Shown one piece after another: positions 45,158 through 54,206 of a stretch of 64,000 nt of DNA. A model generated the notes under the pieces. The model ran no database searches. It saw only the letters and a program-made list of their open reading frames with translations, and was not told the origin of the DNA. The position numbers were made by a program, and so were the translations under genes. Origin of the DNA: Anaerocolumna jejuensis DSM 15929 (lineage in GTDB: Bacteria; Bacillota; Clostridia; Lachnospirales; Lachnospiraceae); NCBI RefSeq assembly GCF_900142215.1, contig NZ_FRAC01000034.1, positions 1 to 64,000 on the forward strand, read 5' to 3'. Numbering within the stretch: the first letter of the stretch is position 1; every line of letters begins with the position of its first letter.

Positions 45158-46216
45158 CTATTCCCTGATATATTTTTCAAAACCGGGGCTATATTTTAAA
45201 TCGCCGTTTTTAAATACCCAAAGCGCCTCTATTTCCGGATGCTTTTCCACAAATTGAAGTCCGTCTTCGTAGGGCATATTATAAATAGCCTTCGTATAGG
45301 CATCTGCCATACCGGAGTCCTTGCATACAATTGTAACAGCCGTGAAATAAGTGGAAGGCATTAAAGTTACAGGGTCGATGATATGATGATACTTTACACC
45401 GTCTACCATATAATATCGTTCATAGTCACCGCTGGAAACCAAAGAGGCATCCGTTAAATTAAGAATCTTGAGATTTGTTTTTTCACTGGTCAGGTCGGGA
45501 TTTTGTATCCCTACATGCCAGGGTTCTCCTTTGCCGTCCCTGCTTCCGATTACACGGACGTTTCCGCCGACACTGACCATCCCGTTGACAAAGCCATGTG
45601 CCTGGGCATACTGGCATACCTGCTCCGTAGCATAGCCCTTGCCTACTCCGCCCACATCAAGGGACATCTCCGGGTCTTTGAGAAAAACCGTAGAATCTTT
45701 TTCATTGATTATAAGATTGTTTATATCGGTATGTTTGTTTTTTTCTTTTAAAAGCTTCATAGGGGGTACTTTCGCATTATCAGGATTATTGATACCTTCT
45801 TCCCTGTATTGATGCCATACCTGTAAAACTGCCCCCAATGCTATGTTCAATTTGCCGTCAGTTTCCTTATAGGCTTCCTTCGCATATAAAAGCATATCGA
45901 TTAATTTTTTATCCACCTTTACCGGCTTGATACCGGCATTTTCATTTATTGTCTTTATGTTATTAATTCCATCGTAATCATTGTATATGTCGTATAGCTC
46001 ATGATATATTTTAAGCTCATCATAAATCATATGGGCATTTTTATCGAATTCTTCTTTGCTGTCGGCATATCCGACGATTTTTGTTACCGTATCAAATAAA
46101 ACCAGAAACTCTGCTTCATATCTTTTTGTCTTTGTAATACCGCAGGAGGTGAGAGAAATTACATTAATAAGTACCAATACCATAGCTATAAGCCGCTTTC
46201 CCACGTTAATCTCCAT
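45158..46216 (-). CDS. fmnB: FAD:protein FMN transferase (ApbE/FmnB), lipoprotein
   Basis: 352 residues. Signal peptide with lipobox SLTSCG, then the ApbE fold: KPVKVDKKLIDMLLYAKE, LDVGGVGKGYATEQV and GMVSVGGNVRVIG motifs, and HHIIDPVTLMPS for metal/FAD binding. It transfers FMN from FAD onto Thr of outside proteins. The natural target is the adjacent lipoprotein PplA. The gene lies about 105 bases after pplA. Confidence 0.88.
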   Translation of the reverse strand: MEINVGKRLIAMVLVLINVISLTSCGITKTKRYEAEFLVLFDTVTKIVGYADSKEEFDKNAHMIYDELKIYHELYDIYNDYDGINNIKTINENAGIKPVKVDKKLIDMLLYAKEAYKETDGKLNIALGAVLQVWHQYREEGINNPDNAKVPPMKLLKEKNKHTDINNLIINEKDSTVFLKDPEMSLDVGGVGKGYATEQVCQYAQAHGFVNGMVSVGGNVRVIGSRDGKGEPWHVGIQNPDLTSEKTNLKILNLTDASLVSSGDYERYYMVDGVKYHHIIDPVTLMPSTYFTAVTIVCKDSGMADAYTKAIYNMPYEDGLQFVEKHPEIEALWVFKNGDLKYSPGFEKYIRE

Positions 46217-46322
46217 TCTATAGAACTTGCCTTTTGTAAAATACGTTCTATTCCATATGTTCTCTTTTAAAATAGGGAGGTAGTGAAACTACCTCCCTTA
46301 AAAGTTAAGCCGTTTTACCAAA

Positions 46323-47336
46323 TTATTTTGCGTTAGTTACAGCTTTATCGATTACACCGGTAAAAGGTGCAATATGAATTGTTACGGAGCTTGCAAGATC
46401 GGAATCAGAAGGTGTTCCCTGATCGTTTACAGCAATTCCCTTAACCTGGTCAAGTGTCTTACCTGTTACATATTTAGCAAAGGAATTTGCTTCCTCATAC
46501 CATTCTTTGCCAATATTGGACTTTGTTTTCATGCCATAAGCATCTTTTAATTCCTGCTTTGACTGAACTGGTGCTGTGATATCGGTAGTAATAGTACCCT
46601 GTGCATTGAATTTGATATCAGAAATGGATGCATCAATAGCGCAGCTTGTAATCTTCTTGGAAGAATCAACCGTTACAGCTGTATAGTAGGAATAAGCTTC
46701 TGCCAGACCATCTGTATCAGCGGCTGCATCTGTGGACTTATCAATAGTTGTGTTGATTCCAAGGCCTAATTTGTCTCCGGATTTTGCACCCAGATCCTGT
46801 GCATTTTCTACAGCTTTGGATACAACAGAAATAAAATCGCCAATGTGTATTGTTACGGAAGAAGCAAGGTCAGCATCTCCAGCTGTACCTTCTTTTGATA
46901 CGGCAATGCCTTTTACCTGGTCTAATGTCTTGCCAATGCAATATTTTGCAAAAGCATCTGCCTGCTCATTCCATTCCTTCTTGATGCCTGACTGGTCCTT
47001 CATTCCATAATTTGCGCCACGTTCCTGCTTTGTCTGAAGTGCAGCAGTTAAGTCAGTTGTAAGCTTTCCTTCTTTTGAAAAGTTAATCTGTGTCTGAGCT
47101 GCATCAAGCTTGCAGTCAATAATCTTTCCATCAGAACCTACGGTTACGGCAGCTACATAAGAATCTGTCTCTGCAACACCGTCAGCATCTGCAACATTTT
47201 TTGAGCTTGCTGCGGATGTTACTACACCAAGACCGGTCTTGATTGCTTCGCCTTTGGAACCGCCGCTCTTACCGCAAGCTGTAAAGGTGGTAAACACCAG
47301 AATTAAACTTAATACAAGTGCTAATCCTTTTTTCAT
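46323..47336 (-). CDS. pplA: Flavinylated extracellular lipoprotein PplA-like, two tandem FMN domains
   Basis: 337 residues. Signal peptide with lipobox TFTACG, then two repeats of a roughly 145-residue domain. Each ends in a probable flavinylation motif (ADLASSVTIHI near residue 185 and SDLASSVTIHI near 320) preceded by a shared KTLDQVKGIAV block. The start is ATG 47336, with GGAGG upstream. In Listeria the PplA lipoprotein carries two FMN groups and passes electrons to outside acceptors. It lies between dmkA and the FMN transferase. Confidence 0.84.
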   Translation of the reverse strand: MKKGLALVLSLILVFTTFTACGKSGGSKGEAIKTGLGVVTSAASSKNVADADGVAETDSYVAAVTVGSDGKIIDCKLDAAQTQINFSKEGKLTTDLTAALQTKQERGANYGMKDQSGIKKEWNEQADAFAKYCIGKTLDQVKGIAVSKEGTAGDADLASSVTIHIGDFISVVSKAVENAQDLGAKSGDKLGLGINTTIDKSTDAAADTDGLAEAYSYYTAVTVDSSKKITSCAIDASISDIKFNAQGTITTDITAPVQSKQELKDAYGMKTKSNIGKEWYEEANSFAKYVTGKTLDQVKGIAVNDQGTPSDSDLASSVTIHIAPFTGVIDKAVTNAK

Positions 47337-47446
47337 AATTTTATCCTCCATATGGTTATTTTTATTTTAATATCAGCATTTACTGATAAAAATAAACGTT
47401 AAAAATAAATATAGTACCTGGAAAATTCCAGCAGGGAAGCTCCTGT

Positions 47447-48349
47447 TTATTTCATAAGAATACTTATAAACAAAAGCAAGGTTACACTACCCATAATTGT
47501 GATGTAATTTTTAATGGAAACAACAAAGGTTTCGCTCTTTACCTGCTTCTTCCTGAACAACCGGATATTTTTCTCTACCGGATATATTGTCAGTAAAGCC
47601 AGCAAGCATAAAGGTGATAATATTTTAACAATACACATTAAAAGGATGGCTGCATAGCAGCTATAATAAAGACCGGCAAATAAACGGATGGAGTTTTTAC
47701 CGATATAGTAAGGCAGGGTATGCCTTTTCACCTTAATATCCTTTTCTACATCACACATATTGTTAGCCAGCATAATATTTGCCGTACAGCAAAAAGGTAC
47801 AGCAGCAAATAATAAGAGGGCAATTATAGGTACAATTTTTAACTTTAAATCAATTTCTTCAAAGCTTAGGCGGTATTCTAAAAAAGTTCCTGCCGGAGTA
47901 TTGATATAAAACATCAAAAACGGAATAAACAAACCATAAAATACACCGGAAAGAACTTCTCCCAGGGGCTGCCTTGATATCGGTATGGGACCGTAAGTAT
48001 AAAAAACACCACACAAAAAGCAAAGCCCTCCCACAAATAAAACAACCAAATCCGTCCGGTAAGCCAGAATAATTCCCAAACTTCCTCCGACAAATAACAG
48101 CGCATATATAATAAACAATGCTGTTTTTCTGTTAAAAGGCAATGCCAGATTACCATCCTTGGTGTCAATATAATTATTAATAGCAGTGGTAGCTAAATCT
48201 ATCAGAAACATGGAACAAAAGAACACCAGTGTATTTCCTAAGTTCATTGTCTGATCTTTGTACAATAATAGTCCGAGAGACATTACAAATGCAAAAAGAC
48301 TGGTGATTTTAGTCCGGATTTCTACATAATCCAAAAACCGCTTTATCAT
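47447..48349 (-). CDS. dmkA: UbiA-family prenyltransferase, DmkA-like (demethylmenaquinone synthesis)
   Basis: 300 residues, eight or nine hydrophobic segments. The two Asp-rich motifs NNYIDTKDGN and NNMCDVEKDIKVKRHT bind the prenyl-diphosphate magnesium. It attaches a polyprenyl chain to dihydroxynaphthoate to give a quinone for electron transfer. It lies 14 bases after dmkB and before pplA. A menA for respiration elsewhere cannot be excluded, but the linkage fits the dedicated paralogue of electron-transfer loci. Confidence 0.82.
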   Translation of the reverse strand: MIKRFLDYVEIRTKITSLFAFVMSLGLLLYKDQTMNLGNTLVFFCSMFLIDLATTAINNYIDTKDGNLALPFNRKTALFIIYALLFVGGSLGIILAYRTDLVVLFVGGLCFLCGVFYTYGPIPISRQPLGEVLSGVFYGLFIPFLMFYINTPAGTFLEYRLSFEEIDLKLKIVPIIALLLFAAVPFCCTANIMLANNMCDVEKDIKVKRHTLPYYIGKNSIRLFAGLYYSCYAAILLMCIVKILSPLCLLALLTIYPVEKNIRLFRKKQVKSETFVVSIKNYITIMGSVTLLLFISILMK

Positions 48350-48363
48350 ATCCTTTTGCTCCT

Positions 48364-49344
48364 TTAACCTAACCGGGAAGCTTTATTTAAAACTTCGGTA
48401 AGCTTTGCTTTTTTTACGGAATCAAGGGACAGTTCATTGATAACTTTTATTGCTTTTTTATAGTATTTGTCAACAATCTGCTTTGTAAACACAAGTCCGC
48501 CGGAATGCTTGACGGCAGTGTTTATTTCCTGTCTGGTGATATCCTTCTTTTCCGCCTTCTGCCTAAAATCCACCATATTTTTTAAGGTATGGATTAAGGG
48601 AAGTGTTATTACTCCCTGTTCATAATCGGACTGTACCGGTTTCAAGCTTATTTCCTTGGTAGATTCGAAATCCATCAGGTCATCCGTAAGCTGGAATATC
48701 ATGCCCACATAAAAGCCCAGCCGCCTGTAGCGATTACATTCCTTCCTGTCATATCCGGCCAGGACAGCTCCTGCATAGAAGGATGCCTCAAATAAGGCGG
48801 CCGTCTTTCCGGAAATAATCTTCAGGTACTGGTATATGGACAGGTCCAGATTAAAATTATTAATGTGCTGTTCCAGCTCTCCGGCGCATATCTTACCGGC
48901 ATAATCAGGCAGTGTCAGATTAAGATACTTCTCTTTTTCCGATATGGATGCTGCAAGAACAAGGGATGTACATAATAGATAGTCCCCGCATATTACAGCA
49001 GTCCTCTTACCGTACTTTTTTTGCAGCGTCATCTCTCCCCTGCGCAAATCCGCATCGTCTATTACATCATCATGCACCAGGGTAGCCAGGTGAAGCACTT
49101 CTACTGCCGCTGCAAGCTTAACCGTATTAGGATGCACAAGGCCTTCTTCATTCTGCCCGCAGGTTATAAGAGAGCTTGCACGAATATATTTGCCTCTGGA
49201 AGAGAGCAAATGTGCTGTATATTGGCGAACCACCCTCGGTGCCTTTGCTATGGCATTTTCCACTTCCTTTATGACTAAGCCGAAAGCTTCATCAGCCGGC
49301 AGGAGGGCGGTTGGATTTATACTGTTGGTATTTTCATTAATCAT
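48364..49344 (-). CDS. dmkB: Polyprenyl synthetase, DmkB-like
   Basis: 326 residues. First Asp-rich motif LVHDDVIDDADLRRG and second LTDDLMDFEST are the catalytic DDxxD-type motifs. It makes the isoprenoid chain for the quinone. Its ATG overlaps the ndh2 stop by eight bases, so it is coupled to it. Confidence 0.85.
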   Translation of the reverse strand: MINENTNSINPTALLPADEAFGLVIKEVENAIAKAPRVVRQYTAHLLSSRGKYIRASSLITCGQNEEGLVHPNTVKLAAAVEVLHLATLVHDDVIDDADLRRGEMTLQKKYGKRTAVICGDYLLCTSLVLAASISEKEKYLNLTLPDYAGKICAGELEQHINNFNLDLSIYQYLKIISGKTAALFEASFYAGAVLAGYDRKECNRYRRLGFYVGMIFQLTDDLMDFESTKEISLKPVQSDYEQGVITLPLIHTLKNMVDFRQKAEKKDITRQEINTAVKHSGGLVFTKQIVDKYYKKAIKVINELSLDSVKKAKLTEVLNKASRLG

Positions 49345-51328
49345 TATAAATGTACAACTTTCTTACAAAGGGTAAACGTTTCCACCATTTTTTAAGTCCC
49401 GGCATAGCATAGTAATCTATTCCGAAGGTTCTTCCTGCTCCGATTAACATGGCAATTCCTGCGAATATCATCCAGAAAGTATTTAAGTACAGACCGGTTG
49501 TGCAGACAAACATAAATTGAAGCACAAGGGATACGGCAGCTGCCGGACCTGTAAGGAGTCCTCCCATTAATGCAAGTCCTATGAGAATTTCGACCACTAC
49601 GATAAATATCTGCATAAACATCTGCATTCCATTGTAAGGCAGGATCAAGTGATTTACAAACCAGTTCATAAGAGGGATATCCAATTTAAAAGCCAAATCG
49701 CTGATAGTGGATTCCGCTAATTGTTTGCCGCTTACAAAAACGACTTTTACCAGTCCCAGAATATTAAAGTTCATCAGTACCTGGCCTGCAGCCTGAACGG
49801 CACCATCGGCACCGCCGCTTGCTGTTGCAGATGAGGTTGCATCGGCTGCCCCTGTTTCTACTGCTTTGGTTGCCACTGTGGTAGCGGCATTTAAAATACC
49901 ATCATACCAGCTGTTAGCTCCGCCGAAGAAGTCATTAAGCTTCGTACCGCTAAACCAGCCTTCAACAATCTTCATGATACCTTCATAAACCCACACGGCT
50001 CCAAGCCATACTCTTAAAGCAACTAGAAGGAAGCTTGGGGTCCTGTTGGAAAAATGTCCTCCCACAAAGCTCCGGCAGTTTCTTATAGTGAAAAATTCAT
50101 GCTTCACATAGCTGAATATCTTATTCCAGCCAAGAACCTGAATAAAATAAACAATATTGATAAAATGCTTGGTAAACATGGCAAAGAAGGATGCCAGGCT
50201 GAACATGTGGTTCGGCGTTCCGACCTGTGCCACACCATATCTGCCCCCGATGCTGACCATAACACCGTGGAAGGCAGGCTTATAAGCCTCCATCTCACCC
50301 TGAGCCGTTACGGCACAGACGATATTATGAGCAATGGTGTCCGCGCATTGTTCGCAGTTCTCAACCATCTGGGGAACAGGGCGTTCTTCACCCTCCGGTA
50401 CATAATACATATTGTCGCCGGCAATGTAGACCTTCTCATTCTTTGTGGAGCGCAGGTAGCTATCCACCTGAACACGTGCTCCTCTGGTCAGCTCCAGGTT
50501 CTTGCCGGCTTCCTGGGTTATGTCGGCACTTTGGATACCAGCTGCCCAGATAACAGTTCCGGCTGTATAGTGATTGACCTTATCACCCTGCTTTAATTCT
50601 ATAAAATCCTCTCCGACTGCTGAAACTGTGGCATTCATAATCAGGGATACGCCCATTTTATCAAGGCGTCTTGCCACTTTAGCAGAAAGCTTTTCCGTCA
50701 GATTGGGAATTACACGACTTAAACCATCTACGTCACAAAGAGTTACTTCTCTTCTGTCTATATCATATTTTTCGCAAAGGATGGGAACATATTCTGCCAG
50801 TTCGCCCACCATTTCAACTCCGGTGAAACCTGCTCCTACAACATAGAAGCTTAAGAGCTTCTTTCTTTCCTCGATATTTGTTTCACAAGCAGCCTGCCTG
50901 AAAACGTTATGAATGCGGTCTTTTAACCTCACCGCGTCATCAAAAGACCATAATTTATAGGAATATTCTTCAGCTCCCGGTACTCCATAATAGGTTGGCT
51001 TGGAACCTGCAGCCAGAACTAAGAAATCATATTGATATTCGCCGATATTTCCTACTACTTTCTTACCCTCAAAATCGATGGATGCCACGGTATCAAGTAC
51101 AACTTTTACCTTTCTTCCGGCAAAAACTTTCTTAAGGCTTATCTTGATACTGTCTTCATCTACGCGGCTTGCCGCAACTTCATGGAGTTCCGTAAGCATT
51201 GTATGAAATGGGTTCTTATCTATGATGGTAATGGTTACTTCAGGATTTTTTTTGAATCTTTTTGCAAGTTTTTTCGCCGTCAGAATACCTGAGTATCCGG
51301 CACCGACGATAACAATATTTTTCTCCAT
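49337..51328 (-). CDS. ndh2: Type II NADH dehydrogenase Ndh2 with C-terminal membrane domain
   Basis: About 663 residues. The first 400 are an NDH-2 flavoprotein: FAD motif VIVGAGYSGILTAKKL, NAD motif FYVVGAGFTGVEMVGEL and VYIAGDNMYY. The last 220 form a DoxX-like membrane domain with about four helices, as in the Ndh2 dedicated to extracellular electron transfer. The frame is open to 51367; ATG 51328 with AAAGGAG upstream is used. First gene of the locus, with promoter at 51358-51386. It should pass NADH electrons to the demethylmenaquinone made by DmkA/DmkB. Confidence 0.88.
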   Translation of the reverse strand: MEKNIVIVGAGYSGILTAKKLAKRFKKNPEVTITIIDKNPFHTMLTELHEVAASRVDEDSIKISLKKVFAGRKVKVVLDTVASIDFEGKKVVGNIGEYQYDFLVLAAGSKPTYYGVPGAEEYSYKLWSFDDAVRLKDRIHNVFRQAACETNIEERKKLLSFYVVGAGFTGVEMVGELAEYVPILCEKYDIDRREVTLCDVDGLSRVIPNLTEKLSAKVARRLDKMGVSLIMNATVSAVGEDFIELKQGDKVNHYTAGTVIWAAGIQSADITQEAGKNLELTRGARVQVDSYLRSTKNEKVYIAGDNMYYVPEGEERPVPQMVENCEQCADTIAHNIVCAVTAQGEMEAYKPAFHGVMVSIGGRYGVAQVGTPNHMFSLASFFAMFTKHFINIVYFIQVLGWNKIFSYVKHEFFTIRNCRSFVGGHFSNRTPSFLLVALRVWLGAVWVYEGIMKIVEGWFSGTKLNDFFGGANSWYDGILNAATTVATKAVETGAADATSSATASGGADGAVQAAGQVLMNFNILGLVKVVFVSGKQLAESTISDLAFKLDIPLMNWFVNHLILPYNGMQMFMQIFIVVVEILIGLALMGGLLTGPAAAVSLVLQFMFVCTTGLYLNTFWMIFAGIAMLIGAGRTFGIDYYAMPGLKKWWKRLPFVRKLYIYND

Positions 51329-51357
51329 TTTCTTCTCCTTTGCTAATTTACAGATGC

Positions 51358-51386
51358 ATTGTATCAAATAAAACTTGATTCGTCAA
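51358..51386 (-). promoter_or_regulatory. Promoter of ndh2 operon
   Basis: Minus strand TTGACG (51381-51386), 17-base spacer, TACAAT (51358-51363), about 30 bases upstream of the ndh2 ATG. Confidence 0.6.
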
Positions 51387-51476
51387 CTATGTTTATGAGA
51401 TTGTTAATTCATTAATAAAGATTCTCAGTAGGCGCCTGCTATTTTACATAAAACACCACCTTGTATACACCAGCTT

Positions 51477-51562
51477 CCATAGTATGCCATGTCTGCCTGC
51501 AGATGCGGCACCGCCATAAAACAGGGTGCAAACGTGCTTTTCTTTCACATGCTGCCAAACCG
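51477..51562. repeat. Dispersed palindromic repeat family A, diverged copy
   Basis: Shares ATGCCATGTCTGCCTGCAG, GCGGCACCGCCATAAA, and GTGCTTTTCTTTCACATGCT with the other copies. It lies in the ndh2 upstream gap. The rest of the 51387-51732 gap holds only a terminator hairpin. Confidence 0.6.
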
Positions 51563-51658
51563 TCTCATCAACTATTTTATTTTACTAAATTAAATTATAC
51601 CATACCTATCTGAAAAATCAATTACCTTCATAAACTTGAACCATAAAAATCCATATAG

Positions 51659-51689
51659 AAAGGCTCTTCTGATAATTAGAAGAGCCTTT
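51659..51689. terminator. Terminator downstream of the spoIIID 3' half
   Basis: Stem AAGGCTCTTCT / AGAAGAGCCTT, 7-base loop, with TTTTT on the plus strand side and a weaker T tract on the minus side. It lies about 45 bases past the stop of the split spoIIID. Confidence 0.6.
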
Positions 51690-51732
51690 TTATACATTGG
51701 GTATAATGTTTTATTCCATCGTACATTATTCC

Positions 51733-51896
51733 TTAGTATGCTTGACTATACTTGGTTTTATGTAAATACTTTTCTTTTGTGGCTAATCCGCCTCTTATAT
51801 GCCTTTCAGACTTATTTAAGTCCAGCACAACTCTGGCCCTGTTAGCCAGGGAAGGATTTATCTGCCCCAAACGTTCTGTCACATCTTTATGTACGG
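51733..51896 (-). pseudogene. spoIIID: spoIIID, 3' half (exon-like; joined after excision)
   Basis: The minus strand from 51896 to 51733 reads VHKDVTERLGQINPSLANRA, then RVVLDLNKSERHIRGGLATK, then EKYLHKTKYSQAY and stop (53 residues). This is the C-terminal half of SpoIIID with its basic RHIRGG region. Sequence further upstream (51897 on) no longer encodes SpoIIID. The matching 5' half is at 57905-58022. Both share CCGTACATAAAG in the same phase. On its own it has no start codon or ribosome site, so it is silent unless rejoined. Confidence 0.85.
51877..51896 (-). other. Attachment site, left end of the spoIIID intervening element
   Basis: Plus-strand CTTTATGTACGG (51885-51896) is identical to 57905-57916. 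Over 20 bases (51877-51896 against 57897-57916) only two positions differ. The copies are direct repeats, so recombination would excise the 6,020 bases between them. Confidence 0.75.
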
Positions 51897-52071
51897 ATAA
51901 AACACAAAGGAACGTTGTGTTTAAGACCAGTGTTTTTGGTTATATTAACAAGTATTGAGAGATTTATTTTATTTTATTTTGTCGAATGATTTGCTTCTTG
52001 AGCAAGATATTATCACCGACATCTTTTATAATCAAGTTGTTGCCAAATTAAAAATAAACGGAGTGATAACT

Positions 52072-52296
52072 ATGAAAAATCTTATTGGAGACCGGGTCAG
52101 AGAAGCCAGATATAAAAAAAACCCGAAGATTACGCAAGTTGATCTGCTTGCTAGATTAGCTATTAGGGGTGTTTATATGGAAAGCACCTCCATATCTAAA
52201 ATCGAGTCCTATAAAAGGCCGGTTACGGATATCGAACTGGTAGCATTGGCCGATTCTTTAAATGTCAGTATATTATGGCTCTTGAACAAAGAATAA
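52072..52296 (+). CDS. XRE-family DNA-binding protein inside the element
   Basis: 74 residues, nearly all a Cro/C1-type helix-turn-helix: MKNLIGDRVREARYKKNPKI, then TQVDLLARLAIRGVYMESTS, then ISKIESYKRPVTDIELVALA. ATG 52072 has GGAGTGA upstream; the frame is open further upstream but without a ribosome site. It converges with the recombinase gene and lies near the left end of the element. It could repress the recombinase or other element genes; that is a guess. Confidence 0.7.
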   Translation: MKNLIGDRVREARYKKNPKITQVDLLARLAIRGVYMESTSISKIESYKRPVTDIELVALADSLNVSILWLLNKE

Positions 52297-52374
52297 ATAC
52301 AGATATTCAAGCAAAAGCTGCGCATAGCGTTTACCGGTATGTGCAGCCTATGTAAAGTAACAATATTCCTGTCA

Positions 52375-53889
52375 TTATTTCTGCTTTTGTGCAAGATTTC
52401 TCAGATAGATCGTGATATTTCCTTTGCTGTCAGCTTCGACCCTCTCCAGTATCCGTTTCAAATTCATATTATCGGAAAAGGTTTGCGTTATATAAGACTC
52501 AAGCCTTTTATCCTCATCCTTATCTTCCGTCAGCTCCTGGCAGCTATTACCTGCTTCTTCCTTTTTCTTAAGCTGCTCCATAAGCTTAAAGAGCTGCTCC
52601 TTGAGCTTAAAGAGCTCCTCGTCCGTTCTTTGTGTATGTGCCTTTAACTCCTCAAGGCTTATTACTTCGCAGGTATAAAGCTCTATGTATTTACTTCTCT
52701 CTTTTTCTTTTTTACTGATATCCCTTCTTGTTTCCTGTATCTGTAAAAGGGATTCCTCTGATTCCCAGTTCTCCCCTTCCTTTAGCAGGGCATCTCTAAC
52801 AGGAGGGTGCTCCTTTAACAGCTCTGTAAAATACCCATGGAGAAGCTTTAAAAGGACCTCTTCCTTTATGGTGGTGCTGTTTTTACAGCTTGCAGCCCCA
52901 TTTTTATTTCTTGTACCGCATACCCAGGTATGAATTGTATTTTTATAGGTTCTGGTAAGCCTTCGAAAATACCCCTTGCATTCACCGCATACGATCAACT
53001 GACTGAAAGGATGCTTGCAGGATTCCCTCTTTCCCGGCTCTTTTTTTTCTCTTCCCCGTTTTTGTTTAATAGCCTGGGCCTTTTTGAAAATTTCCTCCTC
53101 CACAATTTTCAGCTCCGGCTTATCCGTAATATACCAGCACTCTTCTCCGTTCCTTTTTCTTTTCCCCGTAAGGAAATCCTCGATTTCCTCTTTTCCGTTA
53201 ATAACCTTTCCGATGTATATTTCATTGTCCAGTATCCGGCATATACTTGTCTGATTCCAGGAACAGCCCTTCTTGGTCCTTATTCTCTCATTATTTAATA
53301 TCTCCGCAATCTTGGAGGCACCCTTTTGCTTTCTGATATATAACTGGAATATTCTCTTTACCGTTTCTGCTTCCTGTTCATTGATTCTTAAGTCAAAATA
53401 TTCTCCCGGTATCTTATCATAGCCATATACAAGATTTGGCACTCTGCCAAGGGCAGCGTTTTGTTTTTTCCCAAACTTTACACGCTTTGAAGTATTAGCA
53501 CTTTCTTCCTGGGCAATGGCACTTAACATGGTCAGCATAAATTCCGAGCTTTCGGAGGAAGTCTGGTCATAGTTAACAAAAATGACTTTTATTCCCCATG
53601 CCTTCATCCTCCGTATACTGGTAAGAAAATCCACCGTATTTCTTGCCAGCCTTGAAATATCTTTTATCAGGACAAGCTCAAAGTCCCCTCTTGCCGCATC
53701 CCTTAATAAATTTAACAGCTGGGTACGGTTCCTCATTTTAGTGCCGCTTTTTCCTTCGTCAGCATAAATATGAACCAATTCATATTCATTTCTTTTGGCA
53801 TATTCCAGGAAGAATTTTTCCTGGCTTTCCAGGCTGTCAAGCTGCTCCTCCCTTTTAGTAGAAACTCTGCAGTATGCTGCTGCCCTCAA
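52375..53889 (-). CDS. Large serine recombinase (SpoIVCA-like)
   Basis: 504 residues. N-terminal resolvase domain: AYCRVSTKREEQ (nucleophile Ser10), SLESQEKFF, YADEGKSGT, LIKDISRLARN and AQEES. A recombinase domain follows, then a zinc ribbon (CGECKGYFRR with a later CGTRNKNGAASC) and a coiled coil (about 400-450). The start is TTG 53889; its TTG overlaps the TGA of the small ORF upstream, so the two are coupled. It lies inside the interrupted spoIIID and is the obvious enzyme for its excision, as SpoIVCA is for skin in sigK. Confidence 0.92.
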   Translation of the reverse strand: MRAAAYCRVSTKREEQLDSLESQEKFFLEYAKRNEYELVHIYADEGKSGTKMRNRTQLLNLLRDAARGDFELVLIKDISRLARNTVDFLTSIRRMKAWGIKVIFVNYDQTSSESSEFMLTMLSAIAQEESANTSKRVKFGKKQNAALGRVPNLVYGYDKIPGEYFDLRINEQEAETVKRIFQLYIRKQKGASKIAEILNNERIRTKKGCSWNQTSICRILDNEIYIGKVINGKEEIEDFLTGKRKRNGEECWYITDKPELKIVEEEIFKKAQAIKQKRGREKKEPGKRESCKHPFSQLIVCGECKGYFRRLTRTYKNTIHTWVCGTRNKNGAASCKNSTTIKEEVLLKLLHGYFTELLKEHPPVRDALLKEGENWESEESLLQIQETRRDISKKEKERSKYIELYTCEVISLEELKAHTQRTDEELFKLKEQLFKLMEQLKKKEEAGNSCQELTEDKDEDKRLESYITQTFSDNMNLKRILERVEADSKGNITIYLRNLAQKQK

Positions 53890-54053
53890 GCTTCGTCATC
53901 CTTCCCTCCGGGTAACCGTTCCCCACCTTTAAGCTCCTCCAGGATTATTTCCGCCAGATACTTTGCAGTTAAGGAAGAGGAGTTGGGATTATGTATGCTA
54001 ACCTTTAACTTTTGTTCATTTAAAAGTTGTTGGTCTTGTTTTAATTGTTTCAT
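53886..54053 (-). CDS. Small protein coupled to the recombinase
   Basis: A 55-residue frame found by direct reading. ATG 54053; protein MKQLKQDQQLLNEQKLKVSI, then HNPNSSSLTAKYLAEIILEE, then LKGGERLPGGKDDEA. Its TGA overlaps the recombinase TTG. It is Gln/Leu/Lys-rich with no known domain. The ribosome site is weak (CCGGAAAA). The location suggests an accessory factor such as a directionality factor, or a leader ORF for coupling; unproven. Confidence 0.55.
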   Translation of the reverse strand: MKQLKQDQQLLNEQKLKVSIHNPNSSSLTAKYLAEIILEELKGGERLPGGKDDEA

Positions 54054-54078
54054 TTTTCCGGCTAATTGTTTTTATTTA

Positions 54079-54107
54079 ATCTTATGACAACCCTCCGCAT
54101 GATATGA
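54079..54107 (-). promoter_or_regulatory. Sigma-E-like promoter of the recombinase
   Basis: Minus strand TCATATC (54101-54107), 14-base spacer, CATAAGAT (54079-54086). This matches sigma-E consensus KMATATT / CATACANT at 6/7 and 6/8 positions. Transcription would begin near 54072, 20 bases before the small ORF. A mother-cell promoter would limit excision to sporulation. Confidence 0.45.
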
Positions 54108-54115
54108 TTTATTTG

Positions 54116-54180
54116 CCAAAAAAGAGGCTGCCGCAAAATGAATGACTGTAATTCGTCTCATTTTACAACAACCTCTTTTT
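54116..54180 (-). terminator. Terminator after the purine permease
   Basis: Long imperfect stem AAAGAGGTTGTTGTAAAATGA / TCATTTTGCGGCAGCCTCTTT (given as two 21-base arms with mismatches) then TTTTTTGG on the minus strand. It separates the permease from the recombinase operon. Confidence 0.7.
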
Positions 54181-54206
54181 AATATTCTTAAATACTGAAT
54201 TGTTTA

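Noticed and set aside
51733..51960. SpoIIID 3' half as an ordinary decayed paralogue
   Set aside because: The 53 codons are free of stops, keep all conserved residues, share an exact 12-bp repeat in phase with the 5' half, and have a recombinase between them; decay alone does not explain this.
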